Shown here: positions 1 to 11,883 of the stretch, in pieces | How the letters are laid out: each line of letters opens with the position of its first letter | Numbering within the stretch: the first letter of the stretch is position 1 | NCBI GenBank assembly: GCA_020726505.1 | Contig: JAHLEZ010000001.1 | Location: forward strand, 5,270,001 to 5,334,000 | DNA from: Leptodontidium sp. MPI-SDFR-AT-0119 | Taxonomy: Eukaryota > Ascomycota > Leotiomycetes > Helotiales > Leptodontidiaceae | DNA: 64,000 nucleotides | Direction of reading: 5' to 3' | The notes under the pieces: generated by a model | Seen by the model: only the letters and a program-made list of their open reading frames with translations | The model's database searches: none | What the model was told of the DNA's origin: nothing | Program-made: the position numbers and the translations under genes

Positions 1-1056
1 TCAAAGACGTCCAGATTTCCTCACGATGTTCCTTCCCTCAAGGCATGGTCCTGCATCCCACCGGCCCATTCACATTCACCGAGCCTCCCGTGAACGGGCG
101 ACCTAAACTCGAAGCTTCAAACACGCAAATCATCAGTACCGCCAACGGCGGCTTACAGGGTATCTACACGAAAGTAAACACGGAAAGTAAACACGGCTCC
201 GAATTTCCAAGCTCAGACCCAAGACGTTCTCGCAAGCTGGGTCTGTACGGACGTTAATGACGACTTGACATTTCAGCCCGCTACATCGCCGGGACAGATC
301 ATTACCACTCTACAGAATAAAGGCTACCAATACGGCAACACATCAAACATATCTCTAGGCCCATCGCTAGGGTACGAACACCTGGTAATATGGAGTCCTT
401 CAGATACATTCACACCCTGGGATGTCCGGGCGTCGATCTCTCTCAACGCACAACCGACTGACGATATGGTGATCCGCAGTTTCCACTGCGCTGTGGACAA
501 CCACGCTGCAGACCAAATCCTTACTTCGATGGATAGCCACTGGTGCATGAGCGATTGGATCCAGGGGTTTCAAGGCGGTTGCTATGATGGGAGTGGCACG
601 CCTGCTATTGCAGGTGCAGCTACCTTTATAGAGCAGTATCTGAATGCGATGTTGATGGTCCAGGCGGGGAATAACAACCTCCTGCAAAGTGTGCCCGCGG
701 GAAGCGATCCAACTCAGGGGTGCTTGGTAACGAAGGCGTCGGTGCCAGTGGAGATATTCGCGTTGGTTGGTGTGGTAGGCTTACTTGTCCTGGTGACGCT
801 TTTGGCATGGTTGGTGTTGCTTGTTGTGGGATGCTGTGCTGGGAAGAAGGTGAAGGGAATGAGAGATGTACTAGGTTATGTGCCTGTTAGCCTTACGGGG
901 TGGATGTTGCATGCTGCGCGAGAGAGTGGAGCTAGGGATGCAAGAGAGCGCGCAAAGGTGGTTACTGAGGCAAGGGAATTGAGGCAGTGGAGGTATGGTG
1001 TTGACGACGAAGGAGTTGGGAGACCGATGGCGAGATTGTTGCGAGAAGCTGCATGA
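1..1056 (+). pseudogene. 3' part of a membrane-protein gene, frameshifted by a 13-bp tandem duplication
   Basis: The reading frame is open from the left edge, so the start lies outside the window. At 171-196 the 13-mer AAAGTAAACACGG occurs twice in a row. With both copies present, the upstream frame runs into a stop at 255-257. If only one copy is counted, the upstream frame continues directly into the long frame ending at 1056. The downstream part has a probable extracellular segment with several cysteines (FHCAVDN, HWCMSDW, GGCYDG, TQGCLV), one strong membrane segment (about 760-840, VEIFALVGVVGLLVLVTLLA then a Val/Leu-rich stretch) and a charged cytoplasmic tail of about 60 residues. I do not recognise the family; it looks like a fungal single-pass surface protein. 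The duplication may be a true loss-of-function allele, a reversible slippage allele or an assembly error. Confidence 0.6.
171..196. repeat. Perfect 13-bp tandem duplication (two copies)
   Basis: Copy 1 is 171-183 and copy 2 is 184-196, both AAAGTAAACACGG. The length is not a multiple of three, and the repeat sits exactly where the coding frame changes. A GT..AG intron here would be only about 14 nt, which is too short to splice, so duplication is the simplest reading. Confidence 0.9.
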
Positions 1057-1616
1057 GTCTATCGGTGTTTTGTCGAAGTTGAGTTGAGAATGATGAGTAA
1101 AAGCTGTCAGCTGTGCATGATTAGGGTTTGAGATTAGCCCTTAGAAATTTCATGCTTCTGAACAAAATATTTCAAACTCAGATTTGGCGCTTTGTGAGGT
1201 TCTTGGCATCTGTAATAGACATCAACAACACTCTATGCCTTCATTTCATCTCTGGCGAGGACGCTTTCTGCTTGGCCATCATGACTGCCTGCATTGGAGC
1301 AAACTCTTAAACATTCCATGCTTCTTCATGCAGTTCACCTTCTTTATCTTGAACCTCAACAACAACACAACCGTTCCACCACCCCCATGCCAGCCAACAG
1401 TAATAAGCGAGCCCCTGAGCCAAACATCATCGCACGTGACTCCACACTGTATCCACTCTCAAACCCACCCGGCTCTCGGCAAAAACAAATCACGACATCC
1501 CGAAACCTAATGAGGAATGACAAATGCATCTCACTTCAAAGATGGGGCATGAGCTTCCAACAACGACATCCCATCATCAAATATACTCTAAACATATTAA
1601 TCGCCGTACTAACACC
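1057..1616. other. Intergenic region with promoter of the carrier gene
   Basis: No supported gene. It contains a CACGTGA box at 1433-1439, 184 bp before the next start codon, and a pyrimidine/CA-rich stretch near 1360-1500 typical of fungal 5' regions. The ATG at 1524 is in frame with the carrier start, but the residues it adds look non-coding. Confidence 0.6.
1433..1439. promoter_or_regulatory. CACGTGA E-box-like motif upstream of the carrier gene
   Basis: CACGTG is the core bound by bHLH proteins of the Cbf1 type in fungi. It lies 178-184 bp upstream of the ATG at 1617. The same seven-mer occurs upstream of other genes here (15231, 55094). Function is inferred from position only. Confidence 0.3.
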
Positions 1617-3120
1617 ATGGCTAAAGCAAGCGAGAGGGATACAGAAGAGCAGAGAGCTGCCCACGAGCAGACGGAGCAGACGCCACTTCTTGGCGATCAT
1701 CAATCCGGTCAACAAGGTGAAGCTGATCGCGAGGGTGAGGATGAGGTTGAGAAGAGAAGCAGACCGACTAGCTGGTGGCTATGGAGAGGATTCTGGGTTA
1801 TTATCGCGAGTCTCGTTCTTGCGGTTTTTGTCAAAGGGTGGATTGACGCTGGTGGTGATGTTGAGGTACGTTATGTTTCCCCATCAATCCTGGTGACAGT
1901 TAGCTGATGGTATTATGATAGTTCGATTTGAAGGGTGCGCTGAAACGCGCTCTTGGGGGTGGGTTGAGTGGTGCTGCGGCTATGGTTTTGCAGGTTTTGC
2001 TTTTGATGGTATTGATCCTCTTTTTTAATTTGTTCTGTTGAGTGGAATTGGAATTGGATTTTACTGAGACATGGTGTAGCCGCTTCGAACGATTATGAAT
2101 TATCAGTATCGATTTGGGACGTCGTTCACTGCTGCGACTCGAACTTTGCATGCTGATGGAGGTATGCTGCGGTATTATCAGGGAATGGGAGCTGCACTTA
2201 TTCAAGGTAAGTTGTTTCGATGATGTCCATCCACGTCTGGTTGGGAAATCAGATGCGACGAGTGAGACTGACACATTTCAGGACCCGTTTCTCGATTTGG
2301 GGATACAGCAGCCAATGCCGGTATCCTCGCTTTACTCCAATCAAACTCTTACTTAAAGGATCTCCCATCTCCCATCAAAACCATCTTCGCTTCTCTCTGG
2401 TATACCCCCCACCCCCTTACCAAAGCCCAGAACATAAAACTGACCACCCCACAGCGCTGCCTCCTTCCGCATGATCCTTACTCCAATCGACACCCTAAAA
2501 ACCACTCTCCAAGTCCAAGGTTCCCGCGGCACCACCCTCCTCCGTCAACGCATCAAGGCGAACGGAATCGGCAGTCTCTGGTGGGGCGCATTCGCCACCG
2601 CAGCAGCAACATTCGTAGGCCACTATCCATGGTTCGCAACATACAATTTCCTCTCCGAAACCATCCCCGCGCCTCCAAAGCACTCCATCATAGTCTGGCT
2701 TTTACGACTTGCGTTCATCGGTTTCGTGGCTTCGGTTGTGTCGGATTCCGTTTCGAATTCTTTGAGAGTCGTAAAGACGTATAGACAGGTTAATGATACG
2801 CAGGTTTCGTATAGTAAGTTTCATCCCGTCTTACTTTCCTTTTCTCAGAGTGCTTTTCGAGCAATGTACTGATGATGATACGCAGCCGAGGCAGCACGAT
2901 TGGTCGTACTTCAGGATGGTATCACAGGATTGCTTGGGCGAGGACTCAAGACTAGGATTTTGTGTAATGGACTGCAGGGACTGCTCTTCAGCATCCTGTG
3001 GAAATTATTCCTGGATCTGTGAGTGTCTCCCTCTTAAGCCTCTTCAATAAGAGGGTGTAGAAATTGCGAAAGCGTAAGCTAATGAAGTCCTTCAGGTGGG
3101 AGAAGGAGACGAGTTCGTGA
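1617..3120 (+). CDS. Mitochondrial carrier family (SLC25) protein, seven exons
   Basis: Exons by splice sites and phase: 1617-1865, 1922-2008, 2080-2206, 2282-2399, 2455-2813, 2886-3018, 3096-3120, giving 365 residues. The N-terminal 50 residues are acidic and hydrophilic, followed by a tryptophan-rich membrane segment (WWLWRGFWVIIASLVLAVF). The three repeats of the carrier fold show one canonical signature, PIDTLK (P-x-D-x-x-K), and two degenerate ones, PLRTIM and SNSLRVVK. Other conserved stretches include PVSRFGDTAANAGILALL, FVGHYPWFATYNFL and ASVVSDSVSNSLRVVKTY. The protein should sit in the inner membrane of mitochondria or another organelle. I recall similar sequences in plants and fungi, but the substrate is not known to me. 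ATG 1617 is preferred over 1524 because the residues between look non-coding. All introns are GT-AG and 56-82 nt long. Confidence 0.88.
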
Positions 3121-4884
3121 TCCGGACCTTCAAGTAGACATCTATGGATGGTGTGGAAGCTATCCACTGAGGTTTGAACAGGCGCTGAAGAACACACGGA
3201 TACTTCAGCGCCAATAAATAAGATTTTACAAGGTATGGACAATAAAGAAGCATAGGAGTATAATTTTGCGGTCTGCCTACAGGTGGAACATTTCTGGATG
3301 GTAGACTATGGATAGATAGATATATTTCCAGCCAGGGACGAAGGTTCATGCATGCAGGATATATGCAGAAAGCGAATTTAGATGTTGTAGTCGTTCTCTG
3401 ATGTTATTTCTTGGACATCGGTGTTCAATTGCTCAGAAGCCATGATGAGTTTCTTTTTCGTTTTGCCAAAATGACTTCGGAAATTAGGTGGGATTTGAAA
3501 GCTCTTTCCTCATCTAGAGCATTAAAATTTCTAGGCTCGCCACAAGAAACGTTCACGGAGGTGCTTTAATCTGGGGTTTTAAGGTTGATCAGTCCTTCCT
3601 TCTCCTGGATTCAGATTTATTTGTTGACTTCGACACCACAGCCTCGGCTATTTCCCAACCCAACTCGAACTCCAGCAGCCACCCAACCATTTCGCTCATC
3701 TCTTCTCATCAAACATTCTACAAATTTTTCCACACCTTGATCAGCAACAGCGTGGACAATATTTACGAGGAGCAGCGAATCGACACTCTGTATCTTCTTG
3801 CGACTGGTGAGGTTATTATCGCTGTTCGTAGCGATTGTGATGGAGATTATTTCAACGGCCCGAACAAAGCAAGGTATACAAGTGAACATGCTGACAGGAA
3901 TGCTCTTAGTTGAATCTCGAACTTTGTGACCGCCGGCTAGGCGTCGAAGGCTACACCAAAATCCTTGCAAAGTGTGGGGCACGAGTTCAGCAGTCTTCGC
4001 TGCTGTCTTCGTGCTGTCTTCGAGAGCGTTACTTGTAGCTTTTTCATCAATGCTACGGTTCTCGCTCCCCGGTAACGCAATTTGAAGAAGAGTGGAAGGA
4101 ATACAATCACACAGACCGAGCGGATGATGGGATGTAGACGTCGATTGACTTTCACGGATGTCCTAGAATACCAAGAGGATATGGGCCACTCGCTCAAACG
4201 TCCTGCTGACATGGACTGAGCATAAAGTTCTTATAGATCACAGTTCTTGCAATGTGTTGTTTGGATGGCCTAGTTGAGAGTTCGGAAGGAAAGGAAGGGC
4301 TTTGGGATCAGGCAGCATTAATGTTGTCCAATGAAGGATTTTCTTGCGGGAATATGGCACTAAATCGACCAGGCACTCAGAGGATGAATAGGCCCTGGGA
4401 AGGAGAACAGGAACTAGCATTGTCTTGGGGTTTATTGCTGTTGAACACATCAATTGTGGGTAGGTTGAGGAATCGGTTGTAGTTTATCCGGCGCGGCCTA
4501 AGACTATCCCGTTCTTTCTTCACGCTTTGCAGCTGTTAGGCTCAGAATCATACATTGAAGGAAGTAATCAATCAAAGCGCATGCATGTTTTCTACACCAT
4601 TTCGTGTGGTTCAAACCCAAGAAAGGTTAGAAAGAAGCTTTGACTAGGCCCCCCGCATGTCAACAAATCCCCCCCGTTTAAGCGAGTTTGCCCCTACACT
4701 TCACCTTTCGAATACACCAGATGAAAACAATCGATTGACAATAACACCATTCACCAGAAACCATCCGAATCAGACCAAAGCCCATCTAGTGCGGTTCACA
4801 TAGCATTTTTCCAGGACATTGTCATCTTCGAATTTTGCAAAAGCACCAACTCATCTCCACCACAATCTTCACAACAGATTGATA
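3121..4884. other. 1.8-kb intergenic stretch, no supported gene
   Basis: No gene can be defended. A frame without any ATG is open on the plus strand from 3518 to 3913 and contains some protein-like sequence (DLFVDFDTTASAIS), so an exon or relic is possible but unproven. The last 150 bp before 4885 are AC-rich and probably the 5' leader of the next gene; an in-frame ATG also occurs at 4819. Confidence 0.5.
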
Positions 4885-6667
4885 ATGGCAGATACTTCAG
4901 CGATAAACATGGCAGTTATTGCGCCTCTAGCCTCGACCACCCAATACGAGATACCCTCTCGCGTTAATTGCGCAGTTGCTCTTCAGCTTGGAGCCTCGAA
5001 TATTCCCGGTGCAGGCCGTGGAATTTTTGTCCTGCAGAGCGTAACGCAGGGCGCGCTTCTCTTTGAGGTTCCCAACGTTCTCTACTCCGTTGTAAGCAGA
5101 TTTCCTCTACTCATCACTCCATTCCTTTGCTTCCAAAGTTTTAATATATAGACTAACTTTGCACGCCACAGACCACCAAAGAATGTATCGAAACCACGTG
5201 CGACAATTGCTTTGCACACAAATCCAGTCACGGCAAGACTGACCCACGCCCAGATCTTGCCTTCGACGCCTGTGAGGCCTGCAAGGTTGCTTACTACTGT
5301 AGCGATGTCTGTAAAACAGCTGCATGGGATGCATACCATCAATTTGAATGTCCAAATATCGCCACGATCATTTCAACGGACCCAGAAGGCGTAGGTAAAG
5401 CCCATCCTCGCTCAGAAGATATTCGAACTATCGTCCGAATCCTCTCTCTGAAAGATGCTGGGAAGATAGCCAATAAAGATTGGGATGAATTGATGGGTTT
5501 ACTGCCACAACCACTGCAGTCAGATGGACTGCCACGTTTGGTTGAGTACATTGGAGAGATCATGGAATTACTCTCAAGGCACAACATCACGCAGTTGAGC
5601 CAGGAAGTTGTCGAGAAAGTCATTCGTGCTGTAATTTTTCCGATCTCGCACCTCAACTTGACTCCAGCTTACGCAAATAGTACTTCAATAACCGTTGCTT
5701 AATCCAACTCTGGACTCCTTGCGACCTGCCGATAACTAACAACAACCGTTTCCGAACTGTTGATGTTCAAGTTGGCGAATGTCTCGAACCCTTCTTCAGC
5801 ATGATCAATCACAGCTGCGACCCAAACTCTACCTGGCTTTCTAAGGGACGAACTCTCCAAATTCGGGCTGAGAAAGACATTACCGCAGGCGAAGAGCTTA
5901 CCATTTGCTATCTCTGGACCGAACCCTACCAGGAGCGCCAGATCCAGTTGGAGGCTTGGATTGGAAAATGCTCCTGCCCTCTCTGCCTCAACCCTCCACG
6001 TGAGCCAACAGGAAGACTGAGAGATAAAGTTAGAGATCTCATCAGTGCTAAGGGTAGTGACGCCACGCCTACTCAAGCTTGGTCTATTTCTCTCCAGTGT
6101 GCGATTAGGTGGATGTCCCGTGCTGGGTTTGGAGTCAAAGCCTGGCCTATGAAAAGCCTTCACTCCCAACTCTTCCGCTGCCGATGCGGACAGTACGATG
6201 CGCCAAACATGTTGAAGACATGGTTGAAGCAGTACTACTTCGTTGAGTCTGCCATGCGTCCTCAAGAGTGCCTTGCCAACCGCAACAGATCTCTCTCTGT
6301 TCTTGCATATCTCCTCGATCCAAACGATCCAGCCTACCCTAATCTGGAGCCATATCCCCAGCAAGTTTTGAAGTTGGCACCATTCTTACACTACCAATTA
6401 AGAGCTAGGTTGTTGCATGATATTCGCCAGTGCCACAGCGAGGATTTCTATTGTGTCAAATACGAAGAGGAGACCTATGAGAAGGACTTCGGGCAACTGG
6501 AGAGAGATGCTGAGGCAAAGGTTGTGAAGAGTGATAGAGACTATGTTCCTTACTGGGCCAGTGAAGTGTCAAAGCGTTCTTTCGTGGCCGACATGAACGA
6601 ACTTTTGGCTTGGGCTCATCTTCCTGCTCGTTCTGAGTCTCAACTTCTAACCATGCATTCTACTTGA
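4885..6667 (+). CDS. SET and MYND-finger protein (SMYD-like lysine methyltransferase)
   Basis: Exons 4885-5091, 5172-5630 and 5681-6667 give 550 residues. The SET domain is split by a MYND zinc finger, as in SMYD proteins. The N-SET part has GAGRGIFVLQSVTQGALLFE. The MYND finger follows with CDNC, CEAC, YYCSDVC and H-x3-C (about residues 74-124). The SET core has NHSCDPNS (cofactor/knot motif) and GEELTICY, followed by the cysteine-rich post-SET CSCPLC. The family transfers methyl groups from S-adenosylmethionine to lysines of histones or other proteins; the substrate here is unknown. I chose ATG 4885 because MADTSA is a natural start; the in-frame ATG at 4819 would add 22 residues. Introns are 80 and 50 nt. 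Confidence 0.88.
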
Positions 6668-7391
6668 ATGTCAGGATTTGCTTAGGTAGGATCTCTTAGC
6701 TGGAAGGATATAGACCATCTGACTTTGGGTCAATCTTGTTTCTTTGGGTGAATCACAGCATCTCAGCATGCATTCTATCTGTATGGTAGGAGGTGTGCTC
6801 GGCATATGGAGAATGCTACAGTGGAGTGTGCAGAAGGATCGAGTACGCAGAAGCAGCTAAGCTCTGATCATAATATACATAGTTATTGGCGAAAGCCTTG
6901 AATCAATAAAGCCGCCAGTCTCATTTACAATCGTCATCAGCAATGTGATATAAATGGTCTTTAAAAAATGGCAAGCAATTACTAAGCCAACTTCAGCGAG
7001 TCCATTTTTCACATCTATGCTTTTTAATGCACAAGGATTTATTGTACAACGCGGAAGAGTCAAATCATCGCTTTTGAAATTTCTCGGAAACCATGTCAGT
7101 CTTTTTCCTCCAAACCTCTACTTCCACCCATTAACTCATCGAGAAGCAAACGCCAGAACTTCCAGACCCTTAATGTACAAATGGTATGAAGGCCAGGATC
7201 AGTTGAAAAAAAAAAAAAAAAAAAGAAACGTGCATGTATCGAAATGACCAGAACTTTCAGATCCCTTCAATCGTCGAGAATTTGCAATCTTGAGATGGCT
7301 CCTGCCGCCTAGTTCCACCAAATTCGAAAGCAAGCTTTCCCCCCTACATCCATCGCCATATTTTCTTGTCAGATCCCAGGAAAGATGCCTC
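6668..7391. other. Intergenic region between convergent genes, with a poly-A run
   Basis: This separates the 3' ends of the SET gene and the minus-strand methyltransferase. It contains a run of 19 A (7206-7224), which on the minus strand is a T-run downstream of the methyltransferase stop. No coding signal was seen. Confidence 0.6.
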
Positions 7392-10247
7392 TTAATCGAC
7401 AACTTCAGCTCGACTTTGCTGTTCTGCCTTATCGACTATTCTGAGATGCTTGATGATGGCCCTGAACAAGATCTCCGCGATCAAAGGAGGAACGGCATTC
7501 CCGATTTGCTTCTTAATAGCATTTCCATGAAAGACATGATGATGAGGGAAGGATTGGAGGGCAGCCAGTTCTCTATCAGTAAATCCTCTCTCTCCATCAG
7601 GGTGTGCTCGCTCGCCTCCATTGCAAGTGATGGTTGGTACAACACCAGAGGCGTCCCAGGTTGGTCTAAGTCCTCCACGGCCATACGCAGCTTCAATGTT
7701 GTGGTTGGGGCAACTGCGAGGGACTTTGTTGAGGATATCCCGGACGCTTGTTAGTGGCTTAAGGCCATCTGATGTGCTGTTGGAGTGCGTGTAGTCTGGA
7801 ATTTCGGGGAGAGTCTCGCCGGGGCTACGAATTGTCAGTGTTGTGGCTATTTGATGGCAAAAGGAGATCTAAGTACATACCATGCTGCAATAATGATCAA
7901 GCGGCGACGGGTTTGTGCGAGACCATATCTATGGAACTGCACGATTTGATACGAGATGGAATAACCATACGAGGTGAAGGTTTGAATCAGGCTGTTGAAC
8001 GCGGCTTCAAACTTTGGATGCAAGATACCGAAGGTCTGCTCGAGTGTGATTATACGTGGCCGAGCCTTGTGTACCAACGCATCACACGCGAAGAGAGAAT
8101 CGAAATTTTGCTGATCGTTCTTACCAACTCTCGTATGGACGGGTGAGAACACTTGGCACGGAGGTGACAAGTGTAGGATATCTACCAGGAGATCGGTACT
8201 GGCGTTGACATTTGCAACGAGATCATGGGCCCACATCTCATAGTGAGTAGCGTTGGGGAAATTTTCTTTCCAAGTCTTGCCAGCATTCTTATCAAGATCA
8301 AGTCCCCATAGGACTTTCAGAGCTGCAGCAACAGCACCTCTGGTAGTTCCTCCGGCTCCACAAACTAAGCGTAGTTAGCAAATATTCTCTCAAAAGCATT
8401 TTGGGGAGCGTACAAGCATCTCCGTAAGTGTAGCTTGAATGTTTGGATCTAATGTTACGTTGTCTCGCATCGCATAATGCTCGCGCCACTGCTGATTGAC
8501 CCGGAGCATTTCTCTGCGTTGATGGTTGTCTCTCCGATGGCTCGGGTGTGGTCAAATCAACCTCAATTCGCCGTCCATGTCGGCCAACAATACACACTCT
8601 GTCGTTTTCTTCAATGTGCTCTCCGTCTAGACTCAGAATAGAGTTCAACCTAACACGGATATCTTCGATTTCTTTCCTGGAGGCCCGCCGTCTTTGCGGA
8701 GTTTCATCATCTTCGTCGTCCAGAATCTCAATCACAGACAGACGTCGGGGCCGATGTTGATGAGATCTTAGCTGAGACTGTAATTGTAATCGGCGAGACT
8801 GTTTCTCATGAGTAGCCTGGAAGTGTCCCAACAACTTCTCTGCTCTCTTGAAGCCCATTCCACACTCATGGCACTCATATGGATCTTCCGTTGTTTGTTC
8901 ATCCAGTGATACCGGATCAGGTATTGGAATCTCCGCACCTCCAGATCCTCCAATGACTGTGTCACCGCGCCATTTATGTCGGAGAGTCGCAGGATCCATG
9001 TAACAGCCAGGTATACATTCGTCCTCTGCAAGACTAGCCAATATCTTCTTGTAGATGTTAATAGGGTAGACAGGGGTTCTCGAATGCTCAGCTGCGTTAT
9101 CGTAGAATGTAATGAACTTCCAACGAACCACCAGTCGCTCGTAGTCCTTGATATATTCAATGTTGTCTTCTTTAGCTTCATACGGCAGGCCGGTTCGTGG
9201 AAAGCCAAGATGAGGATGAGGGTAATTTGTAGAAACCAAGTGACGAATCTTCACTAAGCCCTCCAATCCCACCTGAACCATACTTTGCTCAAGTATAGGT
9301 CTAGGATCATCTAACTCGACCTCCAAAACAAAGCATAGCTCGTTTAGCTTCTTTGGAAGAAGGCCGTGCAGTTGCGAACACCGCTTTAATGGCCAACCGC
9401 GAACAACGACTTCACCGGTCTGGCTATTCTTGATGATCTGGCTGATCTTGAGGAAGTCCCCATTGAGAAACTCCACAGTCTTCCCTTTCTTCAAGTTAAT
9501 GCCATAAACGCTGTGCAAGTCGAGTTCGACTTGAGGGAAGCGAATTGGGAGGTTTCTGGCAGGCGTGGGCGGTGCGCGAGCTTGTGCTTGGGATGCTGCT
9601 CCATAGAATTCGGCCTCAAATCTTTCCTCCAGGTCATCTACGTTGATGATACCTCCAGGGCCGTACTTGAGCTCCTCAAATCCATGGATGTCAAATGCTG
9701 TCGCCACAGGCTGAGATTGAGCATGCTGATGAGGCTGCGTAGGCCGAGCCTCTGATGAATTGGATGGGTTGGGTTTGACACGCTTTAGGGCAGGGGCATC
9801 CAGCCTGTTTGTTGTGGTGATTGGGGAGTCGATGATTTGGATTTCTGGCTCCTCTAGGCTTCGAGTGACATGGTTGGATGCCACGTGGTGTTCGGTGATT
9901 TCAACCTCTGATTCGGATGCATCGGGAGTGAGGTTCTTCAGGGTGCAGGATGAAGCAGTTGACGCTGCCCGAGGACGTTTGAGTGGAGATACTCGTCCAT
10001 TTTCTGAGTTTCGTGCTACAGAAAGAGATATGTTAGCACAAGCAGGAAGTGATACAATTCAAGTCTACTGTATGACCTGAGAGGGGAAAGCTGAACTTCC
10101 TTGGAGCAATATTTATACTTCAAAGAAAGAGCATCAAATGGACATCAAAAGAAAAGACAACATCTGAAAAGTGAACTCACTATCTCGGTCAATGCTAATG
10201 CTCCCATCATCTCCAATCACATAAACTGTGTCTGTGATTTGCCTCAT
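7392..10247 (-). CDS. RID: RID/Masc1/DmtA-type C5-cytosine DNA methyltransferase
   Basis: Exons on the minus strand: 10247-10181, 10015-8414, 8364-7881 and 7824-7392, giving 861 residues. The catalytic domain occupies the last 300 residues: motif I FCGAGGTTRGA (from about 557), motif IV SPPCQ with the catalytic Cys near 626, EQT (about 665-667) in place of the usual ENV of motif VI, motif VIII QTRRRLIIIAA, and motif X KKQIGNAVPP. The EQT variant is known as a mark of the RID/Masc1 group, linked in Neurospora to repeat-induced point mutation and in Ascobolus to premeiotic methylation. Before it lie a BAH-like region (about 196-310) and one C2H2 finger, CHECGMGFKRAEKLLGHFQATH pattern, at about 402-425. 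The start MRQITDTVYVIGDDG is the first ATG after a possible 5' UTR intron acceptor. All catalytic motifs look intact. The protein is expected in the nucleus. Confidence 0.9.
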
Positions 10248-11883
10248 TCTGAACTTATGTGCGATGTCCTGTGTAGAAAGGTCAGCTTCTGTGAAAAAAA
10301 CCTTCTCTGAAATGGATTGTGGTGTAATGAAAATACCTTGGAGTCGGTTAGAAGGGACTGAGTTCAAGTGGAATGGAGATCGACAAACTGAAGATGATGT
10401 GCTATGTGGCAGACAGAATCGGTAACGCTGGTGTTACACTCGAGTCTGCGAGGAAAGCATTGACGTGGTTTGAGAACTTTAAATAAATGAAGAGAAGAAG
10501 GAAGAGGGGAGAGGGAAGTGTAGTGAGTGAAAGAATTGGCTTGAAGATAGGCCGTGATTGATCGACTGATTGTCGGTGAAGTATCCACGGTCAACTCAAC
10601 CAGGCCGAGGATAAATAGAGAATAACGTTGAAGGTGAAGAAATCCAAGATCACTGACAGATTGATTTTGGTCTTTGATACGTTCAATCTTGAAGCGCCAG
10701 ATCGAACTCTGAAGGTGTGCCACTGCTGGAATGTGCTCTCCTTGGATAGACAGACGTCTCCAAGCGGAGGAAGAGCAAGTTACGCCAGCGGCGTTGATTG
10801 TCGTCGTTCAGTGAAGACACAAAACAGAATTGTAGATAAAGAGCGAAGTGAGAGAATGGAGTAGGTAGGTCTGATAGTGTTGCGTGATGAAAAAGGTTGC
10901 GGCTGGAGTGCCAAATTTGGGCGACGGGTGAATAGTCTGTAGCTACCCCGAGTATTTGAAGTTTCGAAATTGTCTTAAAGGCTTCATAATTGTCTTGTTG
11001 CTATTTTCCTCACTTCCAGGAACTGTTGCGGGTTCAGGCGCTTGATCGTCTGTTGTTCAAATAGTAGATCGACTGAGGTTAGCGAGGAACAAATTGTCAA
11101 GAAAAGAAATGACTTCAAGTCTATTTAGGCCAAAATATGTTATCCGAGCCTAGTTCGACCGAAGGTCTCCCAAGATTTTGTAGCAGAATTTATTCTCGTA
11201 TTCGTGATGTTGAAGTTTGTGCATCAGGTAACGAGGAAGCACTGAAAGGTTCGAAAAGGAAAAAGGCAGCTATAGAACCAGTTCCAAGTCCATGAGAGAA
11301 AAACAGTTGAGTATCAGAAGTTCTCAGTTCTAGACATTCTCTGAAATATAATTTCTGCTCTTAGGGATAAGTTCAAGAAGAAACTCGGTCGATCGAAGCA
11401 GAAACGTCGAGGAGCTCCCAGCTAGTATTTCACACGCACGAGGACAATTCCGGGAGAAAATCAATGTCACCACTGAAACGCTACAGCCTGTCCTGAATAG
11501 GGGCACTGGCACTTCTGACTTGTCAGATTTGCTGCAGCCTCGCTGGAGTGATGCAAATTGCCGTCGGGTGGCTATTGTGCAAAACATTGTGTAGTACAAA
11601 ACTTTCAGATTCGATAGAGAGAAAGAAGAAAGGGACCTTAGGTGTGACTGACAACGAAATCAACTTTTGGAGGGCGCTTGTGACTCGAATAGCACTCAAC
11701 CGAACCATAACAGCCCTCCTTCAAGAAAAGTGCCCTTGGATTACTTCTGGAGTTCGGGCTAGCGCCCGCTATGTAGTTATATGAGCACAACTGACTTGCA
11801 CGACTTTGAAATGTGCATCTCAGATGCACAAAATCATGCTAGATTTCGGAAACTTGAAGTTACCAGACTTCACTGTCCACTTC
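10248..11883. other. 1.6-kb region upstream of RID, no gene seen
   Basis: This should hold the RID promoter and 5' leader; an acceptor-like TTTCTACACAG on the minus strand just upstream of the RID ATG suggests a spliced 5' UTR. Short frames on both strands lack family resemblance. Confidence 0.55.

Noticed and set aside
3518..3913. 131-codon open frame on the plus strand
   Set aside because: No ATG, no family resemblance, no clear splice partners; a chance open frame cannot be excluded.
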